Below, piece by piece: positions 10,001 to 18,930 of a stretch of 64,000 bases of DNA; the first letter of the stretch is position 1, and every line of letters begins with the position of its first letter. Under the pieces are notes generated by a model, which saw only the letters and a program-made list of their open reading frames with translations, was not told the DNA's origin and ran no database searches. The translations under genes were made by a program, and so were the position numbers. The DNA comes from DATFTE01 sp963840665 (GTDB lineage Bacteria; Acidobacteriota; Terriglobia; Terriglobales; Acidobacteriaceae), in the NCBI GenBank assembly GCA_963840665.1, contig CAWIZO010000010.1:682001-746000 (forward strand). Direction: 5' to 3'.

Positions 10001-11104
10001 GCCCATCTCGGCGATCGCGGCGCCCTCGGTAAAATTCCCGTCGCAAGTGCCTCTGCCGATATTGAGAAACCCATACCCGCTCAACTGAACTGCGTCGAGG
10101 CAACCGTCTTCGTCCATGTCGCCGAGTTCGACCACGAAGGTTCCATCGGGCGGGGAGATTGAATTCCCCAGCGAGTACGATTTCCCAGACTTACTCAAAT
10201 AGGCGAGGCCTGAGCCTGCAGCAGTGGTGAGTACGTCTGGGAATCCGTCATTATTCACGTCGCCGACCGCCACCCAGGAGGTGGGGACTGGGCCGTCGGG
10301 GCTACCAAAGGTCGCGGGCGACGTAACCGTGCCGGAAAAGCCTCCGGAACCGTCTCCGAGAAGAACCTCGAATTGCGGCTGCGTTTGGCTCTGATCGATG
10401 GTGAGACCGACTACTAGATCGACCTTCCCGTTGGCGTTCATGTCTGCGGCCACTACGAATGTCGGAATCTGGGGCAGGGTCATTTGTGCGCCGGTCTTGA
10501 ACGTGCCGTCGCCGTTCCCAGTGAAGACTTCGAGCAGGTTCGAGTCTGCGTCGGTAACCGCGAGGTCGAGGTGCCCTGCATTATTCAGTTTGACCGCCGT
10601 CAACCAGGACGGGGATTGCCCTCGGGTGTAAAGAATTTCGGGCACTTTGAAGGTGCCGTCTCCGTTGCCCAGGAATACGTAGACCGTATTGTCGCCACCG
10701 TTGCTGACCGCGAAATCCATGTGGCCATCTTCGTTGAAGTCGCCGCTCGTGACCGCCGTAGGGATAAAACCAGCCGGGAGGGTCCCGCGAAGAGCGAAGC
10801 CAGCATTCGGGACGCTGGGAGCAGATAGGGGCGTGGTGCTCGTCTGAGAAAACAAGTCGGACGCGTCGAACGCCTGACTTTCATGGTGTTGGCGCTGCCA
10901 TCCAGAAGTATCCTGGCCTGAGCGTGCGGCAAACCTCCATCCCAGAAATCGGCCCGTCTTCCGGAGAGAGGCTCGGCTTTTGGTTAGGGCCGTCGCGTCC
11001 TGGCGCACAGAAGAGACCGGATGAAAGGGCTGAACCTCAGCGGGCGCAGACGCCAACAGCAGAACAACAGACATAAGCGCCAAGATAAAGTCTGTAAGCC
11101 TCAT
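7067..11104 (-). CDS. large secreted FG-GAP/VCBS repeat protein
   Basis: 1,345 residues. The N-terminal signal peptide (hydrophobic core ILALMSVVLLLASAPA) is followed, from about residue 115 to 870, by a dozen or more FG-GAP/VCBS repeats (DFNxDGxxD...FLGNGDGTF), which form calcium-binding beta-propeller blades. The following part contains three to four beta-sandwich domains of the type found in acidobacterial adhesins. Near the C-terminus is a membrane-like segment (LTGLFLWLIPVPFAIVL followed by RRR), then a second hydrophobic stretch ending in VACGGGS and a Gly/Pro-rich linker. This tail could anchor the protein; that is inferred. Likely surface or secreted adhesion function. Same architecture class as the gene at the left edge, in opposite orientation. 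Confidence 0.88.
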   Translation of the reverse strand: MRLTDFILALMSVVLLLASAPAEVQPFHPVSSVRQDATALTKSRASLRKTGRFLGWRFAARSGQDTSGWQRQHHESQAFDASDLFSQTSTTPLSAPSVPNAGFALRGTLPAGFIPTAVTSGDFNEDGHMDFAVSNGGDNTVYVFLGNGDGTFKVPEILYTRGQSPSWLTAVKLNNAGHLDLAVTDADSNLLEVFTGNGDGTFKTGAQMTLPQIPTFVVAADMNANGKVDLVVGLTIDQSQTQPQFEVLLGDGSGGFSGTVTSPATFGSPDGPVPTSWVAVGDVNNDGFPDVLTTAAGSGLAYLSKSGKSYSLGNSISPPDGTFVVELGDMDEDGCLDAVQLSGYGFLNIGRGTCDGNFTEGAAIAEMGDIEPALKLADVNGDGHLDVIGSAAFYFVGGGGYGNEGGYLVSVLKGDGTGNVSPAQVYRGETNAFSLTAADFNGDNKPEIITADSLENRASLFLNDGSGNYDGPQGEAIGYLLGAVNAPYPYGPTQAVDLNGDGKPDLLLVEIGTYSGVPEQLTAMLNNGSGKFLPAVRTPISIGDTIPVPLLVAGDFRNPGKADVVFADSYQPPFDVTFFPGNGDGSFAAPTMLATLPNPLKVVSGDFNQDGKLDFLVLGTDANIANWEFDVFLGRGDGTFMQLAAQTFPNFPQGISYEQLIVADLNHDGKLDLLIGLNGNGGWVSSGDDLVEVLGNGNGTFQAPKTLIANFGAVAVGDLNGDGYVDLVQKKDPTQDVGAQFYFTPAVTVYLGQANGTFQQQPTLTLGGSAAPSFDPVVLADFNGDGILDIAYRYFPNPNGSLIEPRFRVLQGLGNGKFDVTGHVYQLQSVSDPFVGADFNGDGLADLVEVVGFTSSFHTIPGAAAPSLDISIDSDPILGNSDTATVTLDLPASSTQTVSLIASDPAIQIPASVTFAAGQQTQSFNFTLGSAYDPTHIVALYATFGSQTAVAYGYRPNPNLNVGVMSTLLNGVYLLYQDFYAVGPGESFSLTLDLTSEGGYSGTFSSFQCIGLPANSSCSFASNSSNLLPGQTTGVNFTVNTSTSTPFGTFPVQIASTDGFFQASVTLTLGIGDFALNLSPAIVTMGPTGQVFPTISSTATNGLNENITLTCSGLPTGANCGASGILSTNGGSTALAINSSQLKPQDYPFQISGQDNATSHTINGTLRVGDFSATLSQTTATLAPGQSATFNLTIDSINHYSNSITIGCQPTTTTVTCSASPSSITLADGTSSVITLTVSRPGSNTVERSSFRLTGLFLWLIPVPFAIVLRRRSKVFSAVLCLLTLASLVACGGGSTSGTGGNGGGTGGGNPPPTSASIPVVVQAALLNSDFNNQKIIGPIVVTLP

Positions 11105-11744
11105 TTTATGTAGTGTGAAGTAACATTACGTGGCACTAGGCGGGGAGGCCATCGAGGCATCATGTTACGAGGAGGCTTAATGGCAAGTCAATCCACAAAA
11201 TGCGAGCCTACTCGAGGAAATACTGGGAAATAAAGGTATGGCGACAGACGGGACGTTCCCCGGTTCACTCCTCCCGATAATGCTTTTGTGCCCGCATTCA
11301 TGTCCGGTCCTTCCGAGGTTGATCCTCAGGTTTCCTCTCCCAAAACGGAACCCACTCCAAAATAGTTTCCACGCATGTCCTTGACTTCACTTGCGGCCAT
11401 ACCCCATACCAGTTGTACAGCCTGCTTCTTATGTTGTATCCGAGCTGCAACTCGTTTGTTTCTAGGATTCTGTCTGTAACTTCTTATTATTTAAAGATTA
11501 CATACATAATCCCGCTATCCCTCTGATTCCACAAAACCGAGGGGAGGGGTGGAGCGCTTATCATAAAGCTTTATGTTCGCCGAACATTCCTCGTTGTCAG
11601 CACACCAAAATCAACGGTAACCCAGGGCGGCTCGCCTGCCCTGAAGCGCAGCAAGATTTGCTTCCTTCATAAAGAGCACTGGCGAAGAAATCACCAACTC
11701 CTCGGCCCGTACTCGCCTCCAGCGGGGCTAAATGCCGGAATCCT
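11105..11744. other. intergenic, 640 bp without a gene
   Basis: No ORF with coding character is seen on either strand. It is more AT-rich around 11450-11520. A weak minus-strand promoter candidate for the large FG-GAP gene exists (TTGACT at 11186-11191, TAACAT at 11162-11167, 18-bp spacing). Confidence 0.4.
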
Positions 11745-12047
11745 TCAGAATGCGGCGGAGATTGCCGAGGCGACTGCGGTCATCATCATCGTGATCAGGG
11801 TGACGCTCCACAGGGCGGTGACTCCTGTGAACAGGGTGCGCAGAGGGTGGCGGCGGGAGAAAGATCGCACCAGAAAAAATAACGCCGCCACTTCGCAGGG
11901 GAGGATGGGAATAGCGTACAAGGCCGGACTCGCGACGCCTTGGTAGGCGTCCGGGATCCAGCGCGTGCCGCGAAGCACCAATAAGACACACGGCAGCCAG
12001 GCCAGGAGTAAGCCGCGAATAAACGTGGCGCGCTTGCGGTCGTCCAT
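11745..12047 (-). CDS. small integral membrane protein, unknown function
   Basis: 100 residues with about three predicted transmembrane helices (LLLAWLPCVLLVL, ALYAIPILPCEVAALFFLV, ALWSVTLITMMMTAVASAI) separated by short basic loops. No family is recognised. No strong Shine-Dalgarno precedes the ATG. The hydrophobic pattern and lack of stops over the ORF argue for coding; an overlapping ORF in another frame (11728-12180) lacks such a pattern. Confidence 0.6.
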   Translation of the reverse strand: MDDRKRATFIRGLLLAWLPCVLLVLRGTRWIPDAYQGVASPALYAIPILPCEVAALFFLVRSFSRRHPLRTLFTGVTALWSVTLITMMMTAVASAISAAF

Positions 12048-12084
12048 TGGAGGGAAAGGATGTCATGAGAGCGGCGAAGTGTCC

Positions 12085-12229
12085 AGTACCGAGTACGTAG
12101 CACCAAGCACCCAGTACCGAGTACCCAGTACCCAGAGAAGGCAAAACCGCTTTGGTGCGGAGGCCAAGCACGTGGTTCAAAGTTTTTAGTTTTAACTCGG
12201 TACTCGGTACTAGGTACTAGGTACTCCGG
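12085..12229. repeat. inverted pair of heptanucleotide arrays (AGTACCG family)
   Basis: Seven consecutive 7-bp units lie at 12085-12133 (AGTACCG, AGTACGT, AGCACCA, AGCACCC, AGTACCG, AGTACCC, AGTACCC). The reverse-complement family (ACTCGGT x2, ACTAGGT x2, a degenerate fifth) lies at 12195-12229. The two arms can pair into a long hairpin with a loop of about 60 nt. Confidence 0.85.
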
Positions 12230-12300
12230 TCGCTGTACTTCAGTAACTCGCCTTCGTATAGAAATCAGAACTAAGCTCTGCGACGAGGGTTTGACTCACT

Positions 12301-12675
12301 ATGAAAAGCACATTCACGAAGTCGCTCTTAGTCCTGGCAGTGGGCGGTCTGATGCTGAGCACCGCTGCTGCTCAAACTTCCACCAGCAACACCTCTGGCG
12401 CGGGCGCGGGAGTCGTCGATCCCAACCATCCGCGAGTCAACCAGATCAATCAGCGCGAAGAGAACCAGCAGAACCGCATCGCCAATGGCATCAAGAATGA
12501 CAAATTGACGCCCGGCCAGGCTGCGCATCTCGAGCGTGGCGAACAGCGTCTGCAGAACAACGAAAAGAAAGACATGGCCGCCGATGGCGGACACTTGACC
12601 AAGCAGGATCAGCGTCAGTTGAACCGCGAAGCCAACCACATGAGCAAGCGCATTGCTCACGACAAGAACAAATAA
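12301..12675 (+). CDS. small secreted/periplasmic protein, unknown function
   Basis: 124 residues. A clear signal peptide (KSLLVLAVGGLMLSTAAAQ) precedes a mature part of about 100 residues that is very rich in Gln, Asn, Lys, Arg and Glu (RVNQINQREENQQNRI, HLTKQDQRQLNREANHM) and predicted mostly helical. It resembles small hydrophilic exported proteins common in Acidobacteriota. No catalytic motif. A good terminator follows, so it is probably a single-gene transcript. Confidence 0.8.
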   Translation: MKSTFTKSLLVLAVGGLMLSTAAAQTSTSNTSGAGAGVVDPNHPRVNQINQREENQQNRIANGIKNDKLTPGQAAHLERGEQRLQNNEKKDMAADGGHLTKQDQRQLNREANHMSKRIAHDKNK

Positions 12676-12707
12676 GATCGAGCATTTGACGTCCCAAGTT
12701 CAGGACT

Positions 12708-12736
12708 AAGCCGCGGCGAAGACTGCGGCTTTTTTC
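12708..12736 (+). terminator. rho-independent terminator
   Basis: The stem AAGCCGC/GCGGCTT with a 10-nt loop runs into a T tract, 32 bp after the stop of the secreted protein gene. Confidence 0.8.
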
Positions 12737-12768
12737 TTTGGGAAGACACGGGCGTCGGGCTTCAGGCG

Positions 12769-13713
12769 TTAGGTGTGCTCGAGGATCTGCACCTGGGCGT
12801 GGATTTTGGCCGTAAGATCCGCGGGGTCCTCGGGTAACTCGTTGCGATGGGCCTCAGGTAATTGATTGCGAAGTTCGGAGTAACTGGGCGAATGGAGAGC
12901 GTGAGCGACGCGGTATCCAAGCGTATCGGCGAGAGCGCACGATAGGTGAATGACCGAGAGAACGTCGAAGTTCCCCTGAACCGGCTGGTGGTGCCGGGCA
13001 GCGATAATGCCGAAATCCGGCGGAAGATTCCAGGCCGAGACGACAATCTTCCCAGCTTCGCAGTGATCGACTCCGAAGAGCTCGCGTTCGCGGGCGAGAA
13101 CATCGCAGGGTTCTACCGAAGTGTTGCGGAGGAATTCCGCGTAGTCGTGGCGGCGGCAGACGGCAAGTGCGAGGCGTCCGATGTCATGCATGATGCCCGC
13201 GGTGTAGAGCGTGTCCTTGTCGGCAAGAATGATGTGGGAGAGTTGTTCGGCGATGACGGCGGAAGCCACGCTGTGGCGCCAGCAGGCGTGTAAAGCCGGG
13301 ATCTCGAGCGAGTCACGCAGGAAGGCGCGGATGCCAATGGTGACGGCGAGAGATTGCACGCGCTCGAATCCCAGAAGCATGGTGGCTTGCAGCGTGTTGG
13401 TGATGGCGGTGCGGAACGGAAATAAAGGCGAGTTCACCAGGCGCAGGATTTCGGCCGAGAAAGCTTGATCGGCTCGGATGAGATCGTGCAACTCCCGCAG
13501 CCGCGAGTCGCTGCGGGCCATCACACGCAAAGCTTTGATGGCGACCGCCGGAAATGGGGGAAGCTCGACGAAGGCCAGCGGAAGATCTTTGCTTTCGACG
13601 TGCTCGAGGATCGTCACACTCAAGTCATCGGAAATTAGGCGGGAGGGCTTGAGCGTTTTGTGGCGAGAGAACGCCCTAAAGGGCGGAGACGCAGCTGAGC
13701 CGCGTCTCTTCAA
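12769..13713 (-). CDS. HDOD domain signalling protein
   Basis: 314 residues. An HDOD domain spans about residues 45-245: helix-rich start with LPPFPAVAIKALRVM, then SAEILRLVNSPLF and an HD pair in AGIMHDIGRLAL, with a further His pair in IAARHHQPV. HDOD proteins are HD-related output modules tied to cyclic-di-GMP or stress signalling and usually lack phosphodiesterase activity. The N-terminal 40 residues are basic and have no recognised domain. The start may be internal. It lies 18 bp after the penicillin-binding protein gene on the same strand, so co-transcription is likely. Confidence 0.88.
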   Translation of the reverse strand: MKRRGSAASPPFRAFSRHKTLKPSRLISDDLSVTILEHVESKDLPLAFVELPPFPAVAIKALRVMARSDSRLRELHDLIRADQAFSAEILRLVNSPLFPFRTAITNTLQATMLLGFERVQSLAVTIGIRAFLRDSLEIPALHACWRHSVASAVIAEQLSHIILADKDTLYTAGIMHDIGRLALAVCRRHDYAEFLRNTSVEPCDVLARERELFGVDHCEAGKIVVSAWNLPPDFGIIAARHHQPVQGNFDVLSVIHLSCALADTLGYRVAHALHSPSYSELRNQLPEAHRNELPEDPADLTAKIHAQVQILEHT

Positions 13714-13731
13714 GGTAAGTCGAATTCTGTC

Positions 13732-15027
13732 TTATTGCTGGGCTTCGGTTTTCGCGTCGGTAGCATGGACGGGCAGCGGAAGCGGGCGAGCCAGAAAGAA
13801 CTGATGGTCGTAGAGGCCGCGATACATGCGTCCGGCAATTTCGGCGGCTTTAGGACCGAAGGTGGGACGTCCGCCTTCGAGGAAGACGACCGTCACAATG
13901 CGGCCTACGTCGGTGTTGGCGTAGGAAGCAAACCATCCGAAGCGCGTGCCGGCCTTCGAACAGGTGCCGGTCTTGCCGAGAATTTCTTCTTCGTTGAAAT
14001 TGAGGCGCACGCTGCGGGCGGTGCCGTAATTGACCGCACCAGCCATGCCGTCCGAGAGCTCGGGAATCACGTCATTGATGTCGAGGTGACGTTTCACGCG
14101 CGGCTGGAAATTGGCGACTTCGTCGGGTGAACCCGGATGCTGCAAGTAGTAAAGAGTTCCTCCGTTGGCGATCGCTGAGACCAGAGCGCCGAGTTGCAAG
14201 GGCGTCATGGAAATGCCTTCGCCGAACGAGCACATTTTGCCGACGCCGCCGAGGGTCGAAGGAATTTCGGCTTCGGGGTAAGTGCCTAATTGCTCGGCGG
14301 GGATGTTGTATCCAGCGAGCTCACCGAGTCCGAACTGATGAGCGTAGAAGCTAACTTTTTCGAATCCCAACTGGCGGCCCACGGCTTCGAAGTATGCATT
14401 ATTCGAGTGGGCAAGCGCGGTGGTCAGATTCATGCGGCTGCGGCTGCCCAGGCGGATTTCGGTTTCCTTGGTGATCAGGCCTTCGCTAAGCGCGGCGAGG
14501 GCGACCGAGAGTTTGATCGTCGAGCAAGGTTGCGCGCCGCTCGACAGAGCCAGGTGCTGATTCACCATGGCGAGAATGCGTCCGCTGGTGGGTTCGATGG
14601 CAACGACGGTTCCGTTCATGTTGCCGAGAGCGTCGATCGCCGCCTGGCGGACGATCGGATCTTCGCCGGCAGTGGAGTCTCCTTCGGTGACATCCGTAGC
14701 AAAGCTGCTGGCGGTGAAGCGCTCGTAATAACGATGACGGCGGCGGCGCGTGGCGGTCACGCGCGAGCCAGGCACGCGGCTGCGGGCGAGGCGCCGCATA
14801 TGCTTGCGCGCGTGTTGATTCTCATTCACGTTGGGGGATTTCGGTTTGGCGGAAGGCAGAGAATGCGTGTTAACCGTGGCTGCGATGGCGCTGCTGACGA
14901 GCAGCACGAAGACCGCAAAAGCGGCGGCGAGACAAACGGCGAACGAGCCCTGTTTAGATTTCACTTCCCTGTACCGGTCCCCGGAGTTCACACCCTGATT
15001 CGATGCACGAAACCTGCCAAAAATCAT
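13732..15027 (-). CDS. penicillin-binding protein transpeptidase (class B-like, short)
   Basis: 431 residues. One N-terminal membrane anchor (residues about 28-50, AVCLAAAFAVFVLLVSSAIA), a basic linker (KHMRRLARSRV..RRRRHRYYERF), then a transpeptidase domain with all three active-site motifs: S169-T-I-K172, S208-N-N210 and K352-T-G354. It has no recognisable PBP dimerisation domain, so it is much shorter than FtsI or MrdA. It probably crosslinks peptidoglycan in the periplasm; beta-lactam binding follows from the motifs. The HDOD gene lies 18 bp downstream. Confidence 0.9.
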   Translation of the reverse strand: MIFGRFRASNQGVNSGDRYREVKSKQGSFAVCLAAAFAVFVLLVSSAIAATVNTHSLPSAKPKSPNVNENQHARKHMRRLARSRVPGSRVTATRRRRHRYYERFTASSFATDVTEGDSTAGEDPIVRQAAIDALGNMNGTVVAIEPTSGRILAMVNQHLALSSGAQPCSTIKLSVALAALSEGLITKETEIRLGSRSRMNLTTALAHSNNAYFEAVGRQLGFEKVSFYAHQFGLGELAGYNIPAEQLGTYPEAEIPSTLGGVGKMCSFGEGISMTPLQLGALVSAIANGGTLYYLQHPGSPDEVANFQPRVKRHLDINDVIPELSDGMAGAVNYGTARSVRLNFNEEEILGKTGTCSKAGTRFGWFASYANTDVGRIVTVVFLEGGRPTFGPKAAEIAGRMYRGLYDHQFFLARPLPLPVHATDAKTEAQQ

Positions 15028-15396
15028 GGTTTTTCGCTAAGCCACTGCATCTACTGGCATAGTAAGAGAGTTGGATTCAGCGCGCAACGGAAAAGTAACA
15101 TCTTCTAAAACCTGCTAATTTGGTTGTAAGGGTACGCTTTTGTGCAGGTTAACGGGAGGTTCACGAAGAGGCACATCCCTTTGGTAACGAGGCAGTGATT
15201 ACTGGAAAGATAACGGCATTGTGGAAAACTTTTTCCCTGTTTTCCCCCGATCGAGAGTGCGCCGCCCGCCGAAGCCCCGCAGACTCCCTGCTCTGTCGAC
15301 ACAAAGACCGCGATCACATTGATGGGTCACCCTTGAGTGCTGGTCGCGTTGACCTTCGTGGTACAGGCAGTTAGCATTCTTTCTCCCGGGGCAATC
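15028..15396. other. divergent intergenic region between PBP and kinase genes
   Basis: 369 bp that must hold the promoters of both divergent genes. No clear repeat, operator or small gene was recognised. Confidence 0.4.
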
Positions 15397-18300
15397 ATGA
15401 TTCCGCAAAAGTTGTCTCACTATTCCGTGCGCGAGCAGATTGGTGCGGGCGGAATGGGTGTGGTCTATCGTGCCCACGATGACCAGTTGGATCGCGATGT
15501 TGCCCTGAAAGTATTGCCCCCGGGCGCGCTCTCCGATGAAAAAGCACGACAGCGTTTCCGCCGCGAAGCGCTAGCTCTGGCCCGTCTAAACCATCCGAAT
15601 GTAGGAGCGGTGTACGAATTTGGCAGCGATGCCGCCGTCGACTTCCTGGTGATGGAACTGGTTTCCGGTGTCACGCTCGATGCCAAGTTGAACGCGGGCG
15701 CTCTGCCGGAAAAAGAAGTGCTCAAGCTGGGCGCGCAACTGGCCGACGGCCTCGACGCCGCGCACGCACAGGGTGTCATTCATCGTGATCTCAAGCCCGG
15801 AAATTTGCGGCTGACTTCCGACGGGCGATTGAAGATTCTCGATTTTGGTTTGGCGCAGTGGGCCGAACAGGACGACGGGTCGGCGCTCACCGCAACTTTG
15901 ACGCGCAACGACGGCGAGATGAGCGGCACGCTTCCCTACATGGCGCCCGAACAGTTGCGCGGGCACAAAGCCGACGCGCGAACGGATATTTACTCCTGCG
16001 GTGCCGTGCTTTATGAAATGGCCACGGGAAAGCGTCCCTTTCCCGGCGTTTCAGGTCCGCAGCTGGTAGGAGCGATTCTGGAGCAGCCGCCATCGCGTCC
16101 CACGACGGCCAATCGCAATATTTCTCCCGCCCTCGAAAGTATCGTGCTGAAGGCACTCGATAAGGATCCTGACCGGCGATACCAATCGGCACGAGAATTG
16201 AAAGTCGATTTGGAGCGCCTCAACAGCGGCATCACGCCTATCGCCGCGAAGCCGCGGCCACGCTGGGGACTGATCGCTTCGCTGATCGGTGCCACCGTTA
16301 TCGCAGTGGTGGCTGCTTTCAGCGTGGGCGGATGGCGTCATCGGGCGCAGCCCCAGACTGCGGCTCCGGCGGGCAATGTGAAGTCGCGGAGATCGGTCGC
16401 CGTGCTGGGATTCAAGAACCTTTCGGGAAAGCCGGATGAGGCCTGGATTTCGACGGCTGTGGCCGAGATGCTCACCACCGAGCTTGCGGCGGGCGAGCAA
16501 GTGCGAACCGTACCGGGTGAGAATGTCGCGCGCATGAAGATGGACTTGGCGCTCTCCGACGCCGACAGCTTCGCCGCGGATACGCTCGAGAAGATTCACA
16601 AAAATCTGGGAAGTGATCTTGTGGTGCTGGGTTCCTATCTGGCGCTGGGCAAGAATGCGGGCGGCAAGATTCGTCTGGATTTCCGCCTACAGGACGCAGT
16701 AGCCGGCGAGACTATAGCCACATTCTCCGAAACAGCAACCGAAGATGAGTTGATTGACCTGGTGTCGCGCATCGGGACCGATCTGCGGCAAAAGATGGGA
16801 ATCGCCGGAGTTTCCGCGGCCGACGAGTCTGTCTTGCGCGCAGCGTTACCTTCGAATCCCGAGGCCGCGCGGCTCTACTCCGAAGGACTCGACAAGTTGC
16901 GCGTCTTCGACGCCCTCGCAGCACGAGATTTTCTCGTACAGTCGGCGAAGATCGAGCCCAATCACGCGCTGACGCATTCGGCTCTCGCCGCGGCGTGGTC
17001 CGCATTAGGATACGACGCGAAATCGCAGGAGGAAGCGAAGCAAGCCTTCAACTTATCCAGCGGGCTATCGCGCGAAGATCGCTTGTCGGTCGAGGGACGC
17101 TATCGGGAAGCGACGCATGATTGGCCGGCGGCGGTCCAGATATATCGCACGCTCGCAGGTTTCTTTCCTGACAATCTGGATTACGGGTTGCGCCTGGCGT
17201 CGGCACAGGTAGCGGCGGGCCTTCCGAAAGATGCTTTGCTGACGCTGGAAGGATTGGGAAAGGCGGGAAGTGAAGACGCTCGCATCGATTTGGCCAAGTC
17301 ACGAGCCGCGAATGCATCGGGCGACTTCAAGCTGGCGCAACAATCCGCAACGAGCGCAACCGCGAAAGGTCGCGCCCAGGGCTCGACGTTGGTGGTGGCG
17401 CAGTCGCGAGCGGCCGAGGGACGCGCCCTCGAGCGGTTGGGCAAAGCCAGCGAGGCTTCCGCTGCCTTTGCCGAAGCCCAGTCGCTTTTTACCGCTGCCG
17501 GAGACAAAGTGGGAGCGGCATCGGTGATCGTCACCAATGCGAATGTGCTTTACGACCAGGGGGACTTCGCCGGAGCTCGGAAAGCCTACGAAGAATCGCT
17601 AGCCGTCTTCCGTGAAGTAGGCGCGCAAGTGCGAGTCGCCAACGCGCTCAACAATATCGGAAACGTGTATTACGAGCAGGGAGACACCCTCCACGCTCGC
17701 CAGTACTACCAGCAGAGCCTCGACGTCTTTCGCGAAGTAGGCGACAAGGCCGGCATTGCCGGCGGCTTGGGCAACCTGGCCAATGTTCTCGACAGCATGG
17801 GCGATTTGAAGGGTGCACTCAAGATGCAGCAGGAGGGACTGGCTGCGTTTCAGGACGCAGGCGACAAACGAGGCACCGCCGCTACTCTGGGGAACTTTGG
17901 CAATATCCTGGCCGAGATGGGCGATCTCGAGGGAGCGAAAGCAAAATATCAGGAGGCCATCCGCCTGCACACCGAGAGCGGATACCAGCGCGGCGCAGGC
18001 TACTCCAATTATGGATTGAGCGATGTGTTCACGGCCCAGGGGCAACTGGCGGAGGCTCGCAAGTACGCGGAAAAATCAGCCGGCATTCGCAAAGAAATGA
18101 AAGAGGAAGGGAACATCGCCGGAAGCAATGTGCAGCTGGCAAACCTCGCATTAGAAGAAGGTAGGGCTCCGGAAGCGGAGTCGCTGGCGCGCCTCGCGGC
18201 CGAAGAATTCGACAAAGAAAAAGTCGCGGACAATGCGGCCACCGCTTATGCCCTTCTGGCCGTGGCCCAGCTGGCGCAAAATAAGATTGCGGATGCACAG

Positions 18301-18621
18301 AAGTCGGCGAGTCGCGCCATAAGCCTGGCGCAGCAGACCGGATATAAGCCTCCTCGCTTCGACGCCACGATTGCCAACGCCAAAGTAGAGGCTGCGTCGG
18401 GAGATGCAGCCGGAGCCTTGAGAAGTCTGGAAAGCGTACGCGCGGAAGCGCTGAAGTACGGATACGTTCCCTATGACTTCGAAGCGCGCCTGGCGATGGG
18501 CGAGATTGAGGTAAAGTCCGGAAAGATAGCGGCTGGTAAGGCGCGACTTACTCAGCTGCAGAAAGACAGCCAGGCGAAGGGATATCTGCTGGTGGCGGCG
18601 AAGACTGGGAGAGTTGAGTAG
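15397..18621 (+). CDS. membrane Ser/Thr protein kinase with C-terminal TPR repeats
   Basis: 1,074 residues. The Hanks-type kinase domain (residues about 9-270) has the P-loop GAGGMGVVY, catalytic lysine K38 in VALKVL, H129-R-D131 in HRDLKPGN, D149-F-G and MAPEQLRG. One transmembrane helix follows at about 290-312 (GLIASLIGATVIAVVAAFSVGG). A FlgO/adenylate-cyclase-like periplasmic region (SVAVLGFKNLSGKPDE) leads into a long array of tetratricopeptide repeats (about 480-1060). The kinase is cytoplasmic and the TPR part external, an arrangement common in Acidobacteriota. The start at 15397 gives the canonical N-terminus just before the P-loop; an ATG 60 bp upstream is less likely. Confidence 0.95.
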   Translation: MIPQKLSHYSVREQIGAGGMGVVYRAHDDQLDRDVALKVLPPGALSDEKARQRFRREALALARLNHPNVGAVYEFGSDAAVDFLVMELVSGVTLDAKLNAGALPEKEVLKLGAQLADGLDAAHAQGVIHRDLKPGNLRLTSDGRLKILDFGLAQWAEQDDGSALTATLTRNDGEMSGTLPYMAPEQLRGHKADARTDIYSCGAVLYEMATGKRPFPGVSGPQLVGAILEQPPSRPTTANRNISPALESIVLKALDKDPDRRYQSARELKVDLERLNSGITPIAAKPRPRWGLIASLIGATVIAVVAAFSVGGWRHRAQPQTAAPAGNVKSRRSVAVLGFKNLSGKPDEAWISTAVAEMLTTELAAGEQVRTVPGENVARMKMDLALSDADSFAADTLEKIHKNLGSDLVVLGSYLALGKNAGGKIRLDFRLQDAVAGETIATFSETATEDELIDLVSRIGTDLRQKMGIAGVSAADESVLRAALPSNPEAARLYSEGLDKLRVFDALAARDFLVQSAKIEPNHALTHSALAAAWSALGYDAKSQEEAKQAFNLSSGLSREDRLSVEGRYREATHDWPAAVQIYRTLAGFFPDNLDYGLRLASAQVAAGLPKDALLTLEGLGKAGSEDARIDLAKSRAANASGDFKLAQQSATSATAKGRAQGSTLVVAQSRAAEGRALERLGKASEASAAFAEAQSLFTAAGDKVGAASVIVTNANVLYDQGDFAGARKAYEESLAVFREVGAQVRVANALNNIGNVYYEQGDTLHARQYYQQSLDVFREVGDKAGIAGGLGNLANVLDSMGDLKGALKMQQEGLAAFQDAGDKRGTAATLGNFGNILAEMGDLEGAKAKYQEAIRLHTESGYQRGAGYSNYGLSDVFTAQGQLAEARKYAEKSAGIRKEMKEEGNIAGSNVQLANLALEEGRAPEAESLARLAAEEFDKEKVADNAATAYALLAVAQLAQNKIADAQKSASRAISLAQQTGYKPPRFDATIANAKVEAASGDAAGALRSLESVRAEALKYGYVPYDFEARLAMGEIEVKSGKIAAGKARLTQLQKDSQAKGYLLVAAKTGRVE

Positions 18622-18746
18622 CGGTGCGGTTTGAGCACGCGAATGAGACTTTGAAACCGCAACAGCGCTAAGTCACCGGCCTCCTATAGGCTGCTTCGCT
18701 TCAGCAGAAAAGAATAGAAAATCTCTTTGTCATCCGATGCCCTCGA

Positions 18747-18880
18747 TTAATTCACCTGAACCTTGAACACACCGGTCCACTCGTAGCCGTTCGGATTCCA
18801 GAAGATCGAGCCCTCGCAACCGACGGAGTCATTTCGCGTGCATGGTGCCGCAAAAGCCCGGTGTCACCAGTCGCATTCGC
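18747..18880 (-). pseudogene. decayed, internally deleted copy of the sulfite-oxidase-like gene
   Basis: The minus strand ends with EGSIFWNPNGYEWTGVFKVQ-V-N-stop, almost the same as the C-terminus of the intact molybdoenzyme gene at 19925-21091. Directly upstream, in another frame, MRLVTPGFCGTMHAK matches an internal segment of that gene (VRLVTPGLFGTMQVK). About 150 codons between the two are missing. The duplication also includes the sequence just after the intact gene's stop (CTTTGTCATC...CCCTCGATTAATTCAC). Confidence 0.8.
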
Positions 18881-18930
18881 CCGCCGTGCACGCAGCACCC
18901 CGCCGTTTACCCTCAATACGATCGCACAGT

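Noticed and set aside
11728..12180. 150-codon minus-strand ORF overlapping the small membrane gene
   Set aside because: It runs through the heptamer repeats and has no hydrophobic or domain pattern; the overlapping 100-residue frame fits better.
12085..12229. CRISPR-like array
   Set aside because: Units are contiguous 7-mers without spacers; no cas genes in the window.
18626..18659. GCGGTTT...AAACCGC inverted repeat after the kinase gene
   Set aside because: Seven-base stem with a 20-nt loop and no T-run, so not called as terminator.
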